Below, piece after piece: positions 10,243 through 21,037 of a stretch of DNA of 64,000 nucleotides. Location: assembly GCA_014529385.2 (NCBI GenBank), contig CM043946.1:37648058-37712057 (forward strand), given 5' to 3'. The translations under genes were made by a program, and so were the position numbers. The stretch's first letter is position 1, and each line of letters starts with the position of its first letter. The DNA is from Adiantum capillus-veneris. Lineage: Eukaryota > Streptophyta > Polypodiopsida > Polypodiales > Pteridaceae. The notes beneath the pieces were generated by a model. It was not told where the DNA came from, searched no databases, and saw nothing but the letters and a program-made list of their open reading frames with translations.

Positions 10243-11584
10243 CCATGGACGGTGCCGACCCCAGATTGGTGAAGTGGGAGAAGATTACAAATTTTTTGTG
10301 GTTCAGTGTATTCAGAGAGGTGAAGGATCGCAACAAATCTCGCTTCAAGTGCAGTAGCATTCATGGCGACATGTATGACCAAGTACTTGAGCTGCACTAC
10401 AGGGTGTACAAGACCCCCCCCACCAACATGGAAATTAATTCGGCTTTTGCAAAGGGTTTTGTAAAACAATTCATTCCAGTGTAATTGCAAGTGGCTCAAT
10501 CATGCAGTTCAATTGGGCTGAGTTTGTTGTCCAGCATTTGTAGGACCTTCGAGAAAAAGGATACTACAATGTCCATGTTGAAAAGTGGAGGGTGCATAAT
10601 ACCCACCCCTCAAGTCAAAAAACAGAGGAGGGCTCCGCGAAAACAAAGGATGATTGCGATGGCCAAGTAGCTCCGAACGTTGTTTCTGCTGCCAGGACCA
10701 CTCCCCTCTCTATTAACAGCTCTCACAAAGTGACAACAAGCATGTCATATTCCGGGCTCTCTGATTTGCAGCACATCATGAGTGCAAATGACCATCTCAG
10801 AAATTGACTGCAGGATGCTAAACACTAGCTCAAGAATGCGATCAGGAGCTTGAAGCTATGAGGGTTCTAAAAGCAAGCCATGATATGGTCAGCCTTGTAG
10901 TACTTGCTATGAGACATAAGATTCATGATGCTGAGAATGAATTGCAGTTTTTAGGCCTCAATGACAGTGTGGATGCAAGGAGAGAAATAGAGCTCAAGGT
11001 AAAGATCGAGACATTGAAGGAGACATTGGATGCTTTGGGGTTTCCTCACAGTGAGGACACCCTCACTGTTGTTGATATTGACATAACATGTCTTCATGTA
11101 AGTGCCGATGGTTTTTGTGATTGAACCTTATGTTTTGAATATGTGCACAACTATCCTATGTACTTACCATGCCTCTGTTTTGATTGGTTTGTAGACTAAT
11201 GTGGAGGTGCAAGAAGCGAAAGTGCATGTCTGCGATAGTCAATTGCAGCTACTCATGCAGATAAGTAGGATGATACAAGGCTCCTTCATCCCCACTGCCC
11301 TATGCAAGATAGCTATGGACACTTCTACAGAGTGTATAGGAGGGGAACGCGATGGGACAACAAGCAACATGTGTACTGGCTGTGGTCTGCCACTAGAAGT
11401 ACATGAAATTAGTGAAATGGTCAAAATGCCATGTGAGCATACTTATCACCTAATCTACTTTGTTGATGCATGCTCCAGCTGTCTTCAAGTGAACATAACT
11501 CCCAAACGGAGCCAAAATAGCCCAAGTCCGTCTCACACAATCTTGTTGCTCTCATTGCGCTCTTCGACAGCTATTAATGCATAA
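10243..11584 (+). pseudogene. unrecognised multi-exon gene-like sequence with a Cys/His cluster
   Basis: Open pieces read in order: 10243-10484 (with L-V-K-W-E-K-I and Y-K-T-P-P-T-N-M-E-I), about 10490-10807 (F-N-W-A-E-F-V-V-Q-H, with a stop), about 10840-11124 (charged, coiled-coil-like, E-L-K-V-K-I-E-T-L-K), and 11201-11584. A GT near 11100 and a TTTGTAG near 11189-11195 suggest an intron. The last piece has C-T-G-C-G...C-E-H-T-Y-H...C-S-S-C, a RING-like or other zinc-binding arrangement. Stops and frame changes indicate decay. It could be an accessory protein of a DNA transposon or a degraded host gene; I cannot choose. Confidence 0.45.
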
Positions 11585-11958
11585 TTTCCATAGCCTGCTT
11601 TGATTTGCTAAAAATCAACCTGCAAAACAACATTTTCTACAAAAACGATGCAAAAATAGCAAAACTCACTTTTTCCTTAATCTTTGGCTCTCAACAAGCA
11701 TCAAAACATCAAAATCTCTAAAGATTCAGAGAACCAAATTTGTTCCTTATAACACAGGCTTCAATCGCTTCATACATCACTTTTCCAAAATCACACGTTA
11801 ACACCTTCAAAAATGACCCAGAAAGTGCCTTCCGGCTCAAAATTTTTTATTGGACAAAAACAATCCACACATCCTTCTACACAGTGGACCAACTTTAAAC
11901 CGACCAAAACTTCCTAAAAAAACAAAATCTATTGCTAAAACACATCAAAAATCAAGCC
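11585..11958. other. stretch with no recognisable feature
   Basis: AT-rich unique-looking sequence between the gene-like region and the tandem repeats. I see no open frame or repeat. Confidence 0.5.
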
Positions 11959-11959
11959 C

Positions 11960-12774
11960 TATTACATGCTAACTAGAATAAATGATGTGAATTAGCATAC
12001 ATCTTGTCCTGACTAGCTAACTTTATATGCTAGGTAGAACACAAGGCATTCTAACTAGCATACTCCTTATGCCAACAAGTATACTCCATATGCTTACTAT
12101 CATACCCATCCCAATTGTATGCTGGGTAGAACACAAGGCATGCTTGCTAGCATAGTCCATATGCTAACTAGCATACCCAGCCCAGCTACTAGTTCTAACT
12201 AGCATACTAAGTATGTTAACTAGCATACCAGGTATGTTAATTAGCATACATATTGTGTTAACCAACTAGCTTTGTATGCTATTTAGGACCCAAGGCATGC
12301 TAACTATCAAAGTCCATATGCTAACTACCAGAGTCCATATGCTAACTAGAAGAGTCCATATGCTAGTTAGCACAATCTATATGCTAACTAGAAGAGTCCA
12401 TATGCTAACTAGCACAGTCTATATGCTAACTAGCATAATCCATATGCTAGCTATCATACTCACTATGCTAACTAGTATACACATTAGGACACCCATCATG
12501 CTATCTAGCATACTAGGTGCTAACTAGCATAAATGATGTGAATTAGCATACATCTTGTACTGACTAGCTAACTTTATATGCTAGGTAGAACACAAGGCAT
12601 GCTAACTAGCATACTCCTTATGCCAACCAGCATATTCCGTATGCTTACTAGCATACCCAGCCCAACTGCTAGTTATAGCTAACCAGCATAACCCTTGTCT
12701 TAAATAGCATACCCATCATGCTAGTGAGCATACTAGGTGTTAACTAGCATAAGTGGTGTTAACTTGCATACCTT
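11960..12774. repeat. tandem repeat array, AGTCCATATGCTAACTAGCA-type
   Basis: Degenerate units around TATGCTAACTAGCATA recur. Between about 12276 and 12450 they are in 21-bp register (conceptual translation repeats V-H-M-L-T-x-R). A larger unit is also repeated: about 11975-12170 reappears at about 12522-12680 with few changes. The array is split by the solo LTR and resumes at 13605. Confidence 0.85.
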
Positions 12775-13594
12775 TGTTAGAAAATAAAACGTAGCTAAAT
12801 AGATAATTGAGTAGATTACTTAATGGAGAGAGACAGATTTATATACACGAGATTATAGAGTAGAGAGAGAGAGAGTACACACGATATACGTGGTTCACCC
12901 AATGTGGGCTACGTCCACGGGAAAGCAGCCACTCAATGGCTTTAGTACTTCAAAACAAGAAGTAGTTTACAAAGGGATTATACCCTTAATGGAGCTCCCG
13001 CCTTGCTTCACTCTCACCACCTCACACTCACCTTGTTGCATCAACTTCACACTATGAAATGTGTGTAGAAATGGCCTCCTTTTATAGGCCAAAAGGGCTG
13101 CCCTCTCTTATGAGAGACAGCCATGTGTAGCCGCCCTTGTGCGAATAAGTCCAAATCGGACCCTCCAATCCGCCCATGTGTGGCTGCCCTTGAGAAGACA
13201 AGTCCGCTTTTGAATTCGGCCACCGGCCATTGAATTCGGCCACCGGCCACCGGCCATTGACTTCCGACCATCGGCCACCGACCATTGACTTCCGACCACC
13301 GGCCATTGACTACCGGCCACCGGCCAACCGACCGGTTGTTTTCCGACCACTTTCCGGCCGCCGTCCGGCCATAATATTCCGGCGAAAAAGAATATTCCGG
13401 CGGAAAAAAAAAGTCTCGGGGGCCTCCGCCCCCGAGGCCTTTAAAGTTGCCCCTGATTCTTGTCCGTGAAAATTTTGGTTTCCGGTGAGTGATTTTCCTT
13501 CACGCACGATGGCTTCTCCTCATAATGGGGGCCTTACAAATGTGCGCTTTTACCACAAAAAATTACAAGGGTAAATCAGGCTCCATACTTTACA
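12775..13594. mobile_element. solo LTR, 820 bp, TSD ACCTT
   Basis: It starts TGTTAG, ends TTTACA (TG...CA), and is flanked by perfect 5-bp duplications ACCTT at 12770-12774 and 13595-13599. It contains the stretch TACGTGGTTCACCC...CTACGTCCACGGG that I recognise from plant Copia-type LTRs. It lacks internal coding and a second LTR, as expected after LTR-LTR recombination. It interrupts the tandem array. Orientation was not determined. Confidence 0.9.
13212..13335. repeat. short GC-rich tandem repeat inside the solo LTR
   Basis: Degenerate units of CCACCGGCCATTGACTTCCGA type occur about six times. The repeat is palindromic in part (CCGGCC) and may have arisen by slippage within the LTR. Confidence 0.7.
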
Positions 13595-13604
13595 ACCTTT
13601 TGTG

Positions 13605-13930
13605 TTGACCAACTAACTTTGTATGCTATTGAAAACTCAAGGCCTGATAACTAGCATACTCCGTATGCTAGGTAGCAAACTCCATATGCTAACTAGCATA
13701 ATCACTTTCTATTAGACAACATACTTATCATGCAATTGATCATACTAGGTATGTAAGTAGCATACTAGGTTTGTTAACTAGCATACCAGGTATGTTAATT
13801 AGCATACATATTGTGTTAACTAACTAGCTTTGTATGCTATTTAGAACCCAAGACATGCTAACTATCATACTCCATATGCTAAACAACACAGTCCATATGC
13901 TAACTAGCAAAAGTCTACAGATCAGTATGC
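13605..13930. repeat. tandem repeat array, second part
   Basis: The TATGCTAACTAGCATA-type array continues. The block at about 13755-13910 is a close copy of about 12190-12350, including the TTGTGTTAACCAACTAGCTTTG stretch in two shorter parts. This shows higher-order duplication older than the solo LTR insertion. Confidence 0.8.
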
Positions 13931-13989
13931 TATTGATCAGCATATAAAAGTTACTAAGCACTAGAGATGCAATGCATAAAATGCATAAG

Positions 13990-14989
13990 TTATGGTACAA
14001 GTATTTGATTGATCACCTGAGGCTCGTCTAGGAGGTGCACTGGGTGTTCTATGTACCTGTTCCTTCCCATCCTCTTTCGACAAACATCCTTCTTGTTTGG
14101 TGAAACGCAAGTCTCCACTTTCCAAAATGTGTAGACCAATTCCTTAATTTCATCTATGATAGGGCTATGACGGTGTTGCTTGTGACATGCAACCAATGAA
14201 AACAATCGACGACCATCAACATCGGGCTTCGCCTGTCGTGATTTTGCCTTGTGCAAGGTGCGACCATTGACATTTAGGATCCTGGAAATTTTTGCAATAG
14301 ACATGTTTTCCTTTGAATTCAACATCATCTGCAATGCTCCATTCTTCAAAAAAAACTCCTCATTGGAACCTGGCTCCTTGACGGTGGCTAGTGTGCTGCG
14401 GACATTGGAGACAATTGCGATATGTACATCAGCCTCCTCCTAGAAAGACTCATCATGGATCGCTTGAACAAGCGGATACTGAGCAACAAGATTCCAGATT
14501 TCCCACTTTGCTTCTGCACTAAAACCTTCAGTCCTACTCTTGAAATCTCTCACAATCTCAGAGGAGATTTTCTTTTTCCCCTCATCGTTGAGGGCATGAT
14601 GTTGTCGCTCAAATTTCATTTGTTTCTACTCCTGTTGTTTCCTCTTTCTTACTCTCTCATATTCCCTGATTACAGAAAGAGCTTGATCTTGGGAGTTGTA
14701 ATTCATTGCCTGTAGTGGCTCTCTTCTGCTTTTTCTTGAGAACTGTAGACGTGCATAATATGTTACTTACTTAAAATCACTTTAATGTATAGCTGTCAAC
14801 AGTTGATGTTGTAATACACACATACTATGAACAAATGCCCTCACAAAACTAAAGATGTGACCAAAAAAACCAATGAATTCATTTGGAGTGGATGGGCTAC
14901 ACATAAGATTTTCTTACCATCAGATTACAGTACGACTCCATTTCCAGCATTGGAGCTAGTGGCAATAATGTTGGTTGCTGGTTCTCCAT
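13990..14989 (-). pseudogene. decayed two-exon gene, function unknown (transposase-like?)
   Basis: Exon 1 runs from ATG at 14987-14989 to 14918 (24 codons, ending before GTAAG). Exon 2 starts after a CTACAG acceptor at 14742 and keeps the same phase. It reads through a coiled-coil-like segment (V-I-R-E-Y-E-R-V-R-K-R-K), a helix-turn-helix-like segment (S-I-A-K-I-S-R-I-L-N-V-N near 14300), and V-S-P-N-K-K-D-V-C-R-K-R near 14080. Two in-frame TAG codons interrupt exon 2. A CAG/GTGATC near 14012 could be another donor, in which case the coding would continue across the tandem repeats. I recall similar proteins in seed-free plants but cannot name the family. Confidence 0.5.
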
Positions 14990-15110
14990 TTTTGTAGGTC
15001 TGTGCAAGAACGAGATAAAAATCTCAGCTTTGACAACTAATCTGTCATGCAGGATTTCCGGCACAAGGAACAAACGAGAGAGAGATCAAGACTCAGCAAA
15101 CCGCTTGCTA

Positions 15111-15111
15111 G

Positions 15112-15198
<87 letters not shown>

Positions 15199-15260
15199 AA
15201 GACTCAGCAAACCACCTGCTAGTCTGAGAGAGAGAGAGAGAGATAGAGAGAGAGAAAGAG
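15111..15260. repeat. CA and GA microsatellites
   Basis: A CA run (about 15113-15143) passes directly into a GA run (about 15144-15196), followed by a second GA block (about 15225-15260). Apparent open frames across it are repeat translations. Confidence 0.95.
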
Positions 15261-15343
15261 AGACTCCCCACGTCGTCTTCAGTAACTGAAAACAGAAGCA
15301 CATGAGGAGGGAAAATCATTTTTTTATGGAACATTTGAAATTC

Positions 15344-16264
15344 TGTTGGGGGTCCCATCGTTGCAATAGCTCCAATGACCAAAAAAATTATCAATCCGGA
15401 GGGATGAGCTACCCGGCTAGGCCATGGAAACACTCACACAGTTAGTGAGCTAATCGTGGCAACAAAAATGGTTAACTCTGTGAGGTGAGCTTCTCGGCCT
15501 ATGGAGGAGCGAAGACGCAATGAAGGGCAATCTCCATCTTCACCTCTCTTCACCTCTAATCAACACAATCACACACACTATGATTGCAAGACGCACACAA
15601 CACTAATCCTATCATGCAACACACTAATGGAAAGCACACACACATAGATCTATTGAGCACCACACTCCAGTCAAACCTACATGCACACACAAGAAAAAGA
15701 GGGAAATCACACAAGATTAGAGAGGGATTAACCACTAATTAGTTAAGATCTAGTTAATCTAAGAATCATAGGCAATCATAAGAAGTAAGAGAGACGCATA
15801 GTGAGAGAGAATGAATCATTGATTAGTGTTAATCAAGTCTCATGAGCAAGGAGAAGCTCAAGGACTCCATAGCCACACACCTCAAGAGCTCTCACCAAAG
15901 AGTGCTCTCAACAAATGACTTGAGAACCTTAATTTCTTTTACACACTGCCTTATATACCTAGGTTAAAAATATGCAATGTCCGGGCGCCCAAGGCCTTTA
16001 GGGCTCACCCCTTACTGAATCTGCAACCTAGGCACAGTAAGTGACCTATTATTTACAACTTGGAACTCCCATTGAGCCCATAACACATTAAAATATTACA
16101 ATGGCTTGAAATAATTCGAGAATTTACAATACATGACCATTTTGGGAAAACATGGAAAATGTGTAACTCCAATCTTTACTGCTTCTTTGCATTCATCCTT
16201 GATGTGCATCCGTACGTCTTTGGTCTTTAGCCACTTCTATTAACTGATGTTGACTCAGTTAACA
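15344..16264 (-). repeat. 3' LTR of the AATTC element
   Basis: On the minus strand it begins TGTTAACTGAGTCAAC and ends GGGACCCCCAACA. It is 921 bp, the same length as its partner, with scattered substitutions. It lies immediately after the polypurine tract. Confidence 0.93.
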
Positions 16265-16278
16265 TTCCCCCCTTCCTA
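16265..16278 (-). promoter_or_regulatory. polypurine tract of the AATTC element
   Basis: AGGAAGGGGGGAA on the minus strand, directly before the 3' LTR start. Its position fixes the orientation of the element. Confidence 0.85.
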
Positions 16279-16621
16279 TTTTAGTGCCCGTCCTCGGGCA
16301 CTGTTGAAAAGTGTCCATGGAGGTTGTGGAAGGTTTTTGATTGGTTGTTGATGGGCTGATTTCTTCAATTGTCATTGAATTTGTTGATGAGGTTGAATTT
16401 TCTACAGCATCTTCATTGGTCCAAATATGTCTGATGCGAGAGATGATGTTGCATTTCTGCGTTGTAATAGCTTAATGATGAGGGTTCTATTTATTTATGA
16501 AAAGTATATACAAGGGAAGTAGAATGGTGAGGTTCTAAATTAGGGTCTAATACATGGATGACCAAAGGAAAAAAAAACCAATGGGGAAAACAGTGCCTTT
16601 CGGATACGCGCATTACTGGAG
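16279..16621. other. 3' noncoding part of the AATTC element before the Copia insertion
   Basis: It includes a short inverted sequence (GTGCCCGTCCTCGGGCAC near 16286-16303). The last part (about 16560-16621) can be joined in frame to 22124 onward once the Copia element and one TSD copy are removed, in the sense opposite to the element. I see nothing else here. Confidence 0.5.
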
Positions 16622-16813
16622 TGTTGGGGTATAAAGCCCAATGTGGTCGCCCAGGTAAGTGGGCGGGCCGCCAGGTATGTACACATATTCTTTTGTAAAA
16701 ACCTAATAAGAAATCACTATGATCTACACATTACAGTAGAGCGAGTTCACCATATCGTCGTGCTCTTCTTCTTGTACTCTCTCTCGTGTCGCACTTCCGC
16801 TCGTACTCCTTCA
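16622..16813 (+). repeat. 5' LTR of the Copia element
   Basis: TGTTGGGGTATAAAGCCC ... CGTACTCCTTCA, 192 bp. A TATAAA motif lies near 16630. It matches the 3' LTR with a few substitutions. Confidence 0.95.
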
Positions 16814-16816
16814 ACT

Positions 16817-16829
16817 CGTATCAGAGCTC
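16817..16829 (+). promoter_or_regulatory. primer-binding site, initiator-Met tRNA type
   Basis: CGTATCAGAGCTC follows the 5' LTR within a few bases. The core TATCAGAGC is the usual Copia primer site complementary to initiator tRNA-Met; the first bases have drifted from TGG. Confidence 0.75.
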
Positions 16830-17870
16830 AGATCGAGGCTCGGGGCAGCATTTGCAGGTAGCCAGAGTCACCTGCTTAGATTGGAGTGAGATTCGACATG
16901 GGAAGACAGGTGAGATTCGACAGGTGAGGTCATCTCGGCCACCGTTCAGCTTCGACAAAGTTCTGCGCAGGCCATTTTCGACTACGTGGTCTCAGCAGGT
17001 GCAGATCCGACTCTGCAAATTTAGGGTTTTGGCCTACAACTGAAGGTGCTGAGGATATCGGCACTCCTTGAGCGTTGATTTGTGGCTGTCTACACATCGA
17101 AGGACGGCTCACAGTTCTTGGAGGCGTGTCACATACGACACAGGTGCATCTACACACAGACTGTAGGCGACATCCACTAGTTCATCAGGTAGCTCGTGTT
17201 TGCTGCTTGATATTCCAAATTTCATCCTGACATTGCAGGTACTTCCACATGGGATGTATTGTCAGAGATGATGTATGTTTGTTGAGGGTTTGGTGGCTGT
17301 GAGTCACGCAGCAAACAACCGCCGCAGTGGTTACAACATATAGTGGGAAATTTGTGGATGTATGATTTTGTGGGAAGTCTATGTATTGTCAGATTTACTG
17401 CAGCCTTTGTTGAGGGTCGAGTGAGGTTTTATTGAGCTGGGGGATTCTCGAATGTTGAGATCCTTTCAGTGATACAGGTCTTGGAGCGATCCCTCGAGCA
17501 CCCTCAGATAGGCAGTTAGGATGTATTGACTGTGAGTTAGACAGTTGGGATTGCATCTTTGCTTTACATTCGTTGAGTCATTTTCGCATTCTATACTTAC
17601 AGGACAATGATAGGATAGTGAGAGACAGTACAGGTGTAGGACAGGTTTACCCGCAGCTTACAGTGTCAGAGAGACAGTGTTTTTTGAGTTGTTTTTGGTC
17701 TGTTTTTTAGTACACCAGAGCCATTTAACAAAGGAGACTCTGCCGAAATTTTTGCAGAATCTGAAGCTTTCTTGGTTCATTTGATAGGTTGATATTGGTT
17801 CAGAGCTCAGTTTACAGGGGAAACTCTGTCAAATTTTTCCAAGGAAAGTAAACTACTGTGAAGCGTAGCT
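16830..17870 (+). other. Copia leader, no gene
   Basis: About 1 kb between the primer-binding site and the gag start at 17871. No open frame is convincing. It is long for a Copia leader. Confidence 0.6.
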
Positions 17871-18836
17871 ATGGCTGGATCACAGGACACTGCTCTTTAC
17901 AATATCAAGAAGCTAGATGGAACCAATTTCCCATAGTGGAAGAAGCAGATTTGGCACGTGTTGGTACAAAAGAAGCAGATAAAACCTATAAATCTCAAGG
18001 GGATAAAACCACAAGATATGGACGAAGATCAATGGAGCGAAATGGATGAATTGGCACTTTCTACCATTATGCTGACTTTCGCAGAAAGCGTTTACTTCAA
18101 TGTAGCAGACGAGATGTCGGCTTATGAAGCATGGACAAAGATGAGTGATCTTTATGAGAAGCAGAGTGCAGCTTCACATGTATACTGGCTTAAGAAGCTT
18201 GTTGACTTGAAGATGAAAGAAGGGACGCCTATGTCCAATCATTTGAATGAATTCAACACCATCTACAGTCAGTTGTCAGCTCAAGGTGTCAAGTTTGATG
18301 AACCTATTAGAGCTATGTTCCTGTTGATCACATTGCCGGAAAGTTGGGACACTTTTCCCACATCTTTGAGTAATTTTGCACCTCCAGATGGTTTGAACAT
18401 AGCAGGTGTAGAAGGAAGTCTGCTTACTGAATAAAACAATAGAAAGACAATGGACAAAGGCAAAGGAGCAGCCTTAGTTGTCCGGGGAAGGACCAAAGAA
18501 AATAACAAAGGTGGAAAGAGGAATCAGTCTCGTAGCAAGTCCCGCACTGCTAAAGGAAAGAGTGACATAGAATGCTACCATTGTGGCAAGAAGGGTCACA
18601 TGAAAAGAGACTGCAGAGAATGGAAAGCAGAAAAAGGCAAAGAAAAAGCTAAAGACCATGGTGAGAAGAACAAGTCCTCATTGAAGATTCAAGAAATAAA
18701 TGTGACAAACACTGTTGCAGAGGATGACAGTCTAGTGTCAGAAGACATCTACTTCTTGAAGAATACAATGGACTCAGCTCTTCTTACAGCATCTGATGGA
18801 AATGCACTGAGTGACTGGATTATAGACTCAAGGGCA
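17871..18836 (+). pseudogene. gag: Copia gag with zinc knuckle
   Basis: The nucleocapsid/capsid precursor starts at ATG 17871 (M-A-G-S-Q-D). A TAG at 17934-17936 replaces what is probably a Trp, and a TAA at 18432-18434 is a second in-frame stop. Typical Copia gag blocks are present, including S-A-Y-E-A-W and L-P-E-S-W-D-T. The CCHC knuckle C-Y-H-C-G-K-K-G-H-M-K-R-D-C is complete at about 18573-18614. The frame runs on into protease without shift, as in single-polyprotein Copia elements. Confidence 0.9.
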
Positions 18837-19220
18837 TCACTTCATGTGTCTCCAAAGAAGGAGTGGTTTACCTCTTATGTGACCACTAAAGATCATGTTC
18901 GGCTATGCAATGGGCAGACATGTGAGATCTTAGGTGTTCGAGATGTTCAATTGAAGTTTCATAATGGCTCTTCTTTCACACTGAAGAATGTGAGACATGT
19001 TCTCGCAATTACAAAGAGCTTGATTAGCACAGGTTTACTTGATGATGCAGGCTACGTCACCACTTTGGGACAAAACATGTGGAAAATATCCAAGGGTTCG
19101 ATGACAGTAGCACATGGAGTAAAGTCTGGAGGACTTTACATGCTTTATGTATCAAATGTCTCTAAAAATGTAATTAATGTAACCAAGCAGCCGAACGTTC
19201 TTTGTGGCATAGCTGGTTAG
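18812..19220 (+). pseudogene. Copia aspartic protease
   Basis: The active-site strand reads W-I-I-D-S-R-A-S-L-H-V at about 18818-18850. The family has D-S-G here; the Gly is Arg (AGG for GGG), which should abolish activity. It is in frame with gag and ends at a stop at 19218-19220, near a frame change into the integrase. Confidence 0.85.
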
Positions 19221-20130
19221 GACATATGTCCAAGAAGGGAATGGAAATCTTGTCTCGTTCAGGTTATTTTCCTGGCTTTTCATTTAATGATTTTGAATTC
19301 TGTGAACATTGTCTGTATGGTAAGCAAACACAACAGCCACATAAGCATAGAAGCAGTAGAAGAGATACACAGTTGACACTTGTTCATAGTGATTTGTGTG
19401 GACCTATGCCTAACCTGTCTCTAGGGGGAGCTTCTTACTTTATGACATTTATAGATGATTACTCGAGGAAAGCATGGGTTTACTTTCTCAAGCACAAGTA
19501 TGAAGCGTTTAGTGTTTTCAAAACGTTTGTGACACTTGTGGAGAATCAGAGTGGAAAGAAGCTTAATTGCTTATGCACTGACAATGGTGGAGAGTATGTT
19601 TCAAAGGCCTTTCAGGACTTTTGTGAGTCAAAAGGTATAAAACGTGAACTTACTGCTCCTTACAATCCTCCTCAAAATGGTGTTGCTGAGAGGATGAATA
19701 GGACCATACAAGAGAAGTTCAGAAGTATGTTGTCTAATGCACAGCTACCAAATCGGTTTTGGGCTGAAGCTGTATCAATAGCTGTTCATCTTATAAATAG
19801 ATCTCCTAGCAAGGTTTTGCAGAAGGATTCAGTGCCAGAGATGGTATGGTCAGGCAAAATGCCCTCATACAACATCTCAGAGTCTTTGGCTATGAGGCAT
19901 ATACTCATGTTCCAAAGGAATTTAGGAACAAACTTAAGCCAAAGAGTAGAAAGTGCATCTTTCTAGGCTATGGTAATTCTGGTGAGATGGGGTACAGACT
20001 TTGGGATCCCGAATCCAGAAAGGTTATCCGTAGCAATGATGTTCACTTTAATGAAGCCAAATATCATTCTAAACCAGAGAGGGTTGAGGAGATTAGAAGA
20101 GTTGTCTTCCAAGAAGATGGACCTGCACGT
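19202..20130 (+). pseudogene. Copia integrase
   Basis: The HHCC domain H-S-W-L-G-H-M ... C-E-H-C lies at about 19208-19314. The catalytic core has H-S-D-L-C-G (about 19387), C-T-D-N-G-G-E-Y (about 19576) and G-V-A-E-R (about 19680). Exactly 35 residues separate the last Asp and Glu, the D,D35E spacing. A frameshift near 19860-19880 separates the core from the C-terminal part (F-G-Y-E-A, K-C-I-F-L-G-Y). Confidence 0.93.
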
Positions 20131-21030
20131 GCAAGACAAAATGTCAGGGCTCAAGAGGAGCAAGGACAGGATAGAGTGGAACCACAGGTTGTGGCTGAGC
20201 CTGAGCCACCTATTTTGCGTAGATCTGGACATATCACGCAACCTCTTGATAGGTTTGTTCCATCTATGAACTATGTCATGTTGACTGATTTCAATGAGCC
20301 TTCATGTTACAATAAAGCAATGCAAATGAAGGACTCCGGGAATTGGCAATTGGCCATGCAGTCAGAGATGACAGCTCTGCATAAAAACCAGACATGGAAG
20401 CTAGTAAAATTACCACATGGCAAAAAGGCTCTACCTTGTAAATGGGTTTACAGGTATAAGATCACCGCTCATGATAGTCAGCCAAAGTACAAAGCAAGGC
20501 TTGTTGCTAAGGGCTTTAAGCAAGAACAAGGCATTGACTTTGATGAAGTCTTCTCTCCGATTGTCAAGATGACTACATTGAGATGCTTTCTTGCATTGGT
20601 TGCCATATTAGATTTGGTGTTGCACCAAATGGATGTCAAGACAACGTTCTTGCATGGTGATTTAGATGTGGAAATTTACATGCAGCAGCAAGAAGGGTTT
20701 GTTGAGAAAGGCAAGGAAGATTTGGTGTGCCAGTTGTTAAAGAGTCTTTATGGCTTAAAACAATCACCGAGGGCATGGTACCATAAGTTCGACAAGTTTA
20801 TGCTTTCTCAAGGCTACAAACGTAGTGAGTTCGATCACTGTCTATAAACAAAGAAAGCTAAGGATGGCAGTTGGCTGATCCTTATTTTTTATGTGGATGA
20901 CATGTTGATTGCTGGCGAGCACTTGGAAGAAATTTTGACCTTTGAAGTCAAAGATGGAAAAATCGTTTGACATGAAAGACATGGGTGAGGCAAGTCACAT
21001 ACTTGGTATGCGCATTGAGTGAGACAGATC
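20131..21030 (+). pseudogene. pol: Copia reverse transcriptase
   Basis: Blocks visible are K-W-V-Y-R-Y-K (about 20440), A-R-L-V-A-K-G-F, Q-M-D-V-K-T-T-F-L-H-G (about 20626), L-Y-G-L-K-Q-S-P-R-A-W (about 20749), and the catalytic Y-V-D-D at about 20890-20901. A TAA at 20845-20847 and a frameshift near 20945 interrupt it. The usual A-F-L-H-G-D has T-F-L-H-G-D here. Confidence 0.93.
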
Positions 21031-21037
21031 AAAGAAG

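Noticed and set aside
12276-12527. 83-codon frame with a seven-residue repeat (VHMLT-like)
   Set aside because: The 21-bp repeat unit is a multiple of three, so periodic translation is automatic; the flanking units break the frame.
11960-12774. CRISPR-like array
   Set aside because: There are no unique spacers of regular length, and the context is a plant transposon landscape.
13047-13350. Overlapping minus-strand frames with WPVAGG repeats
   Set aside because: They arise from the GC-rich tandem repeat within the solo LTR.
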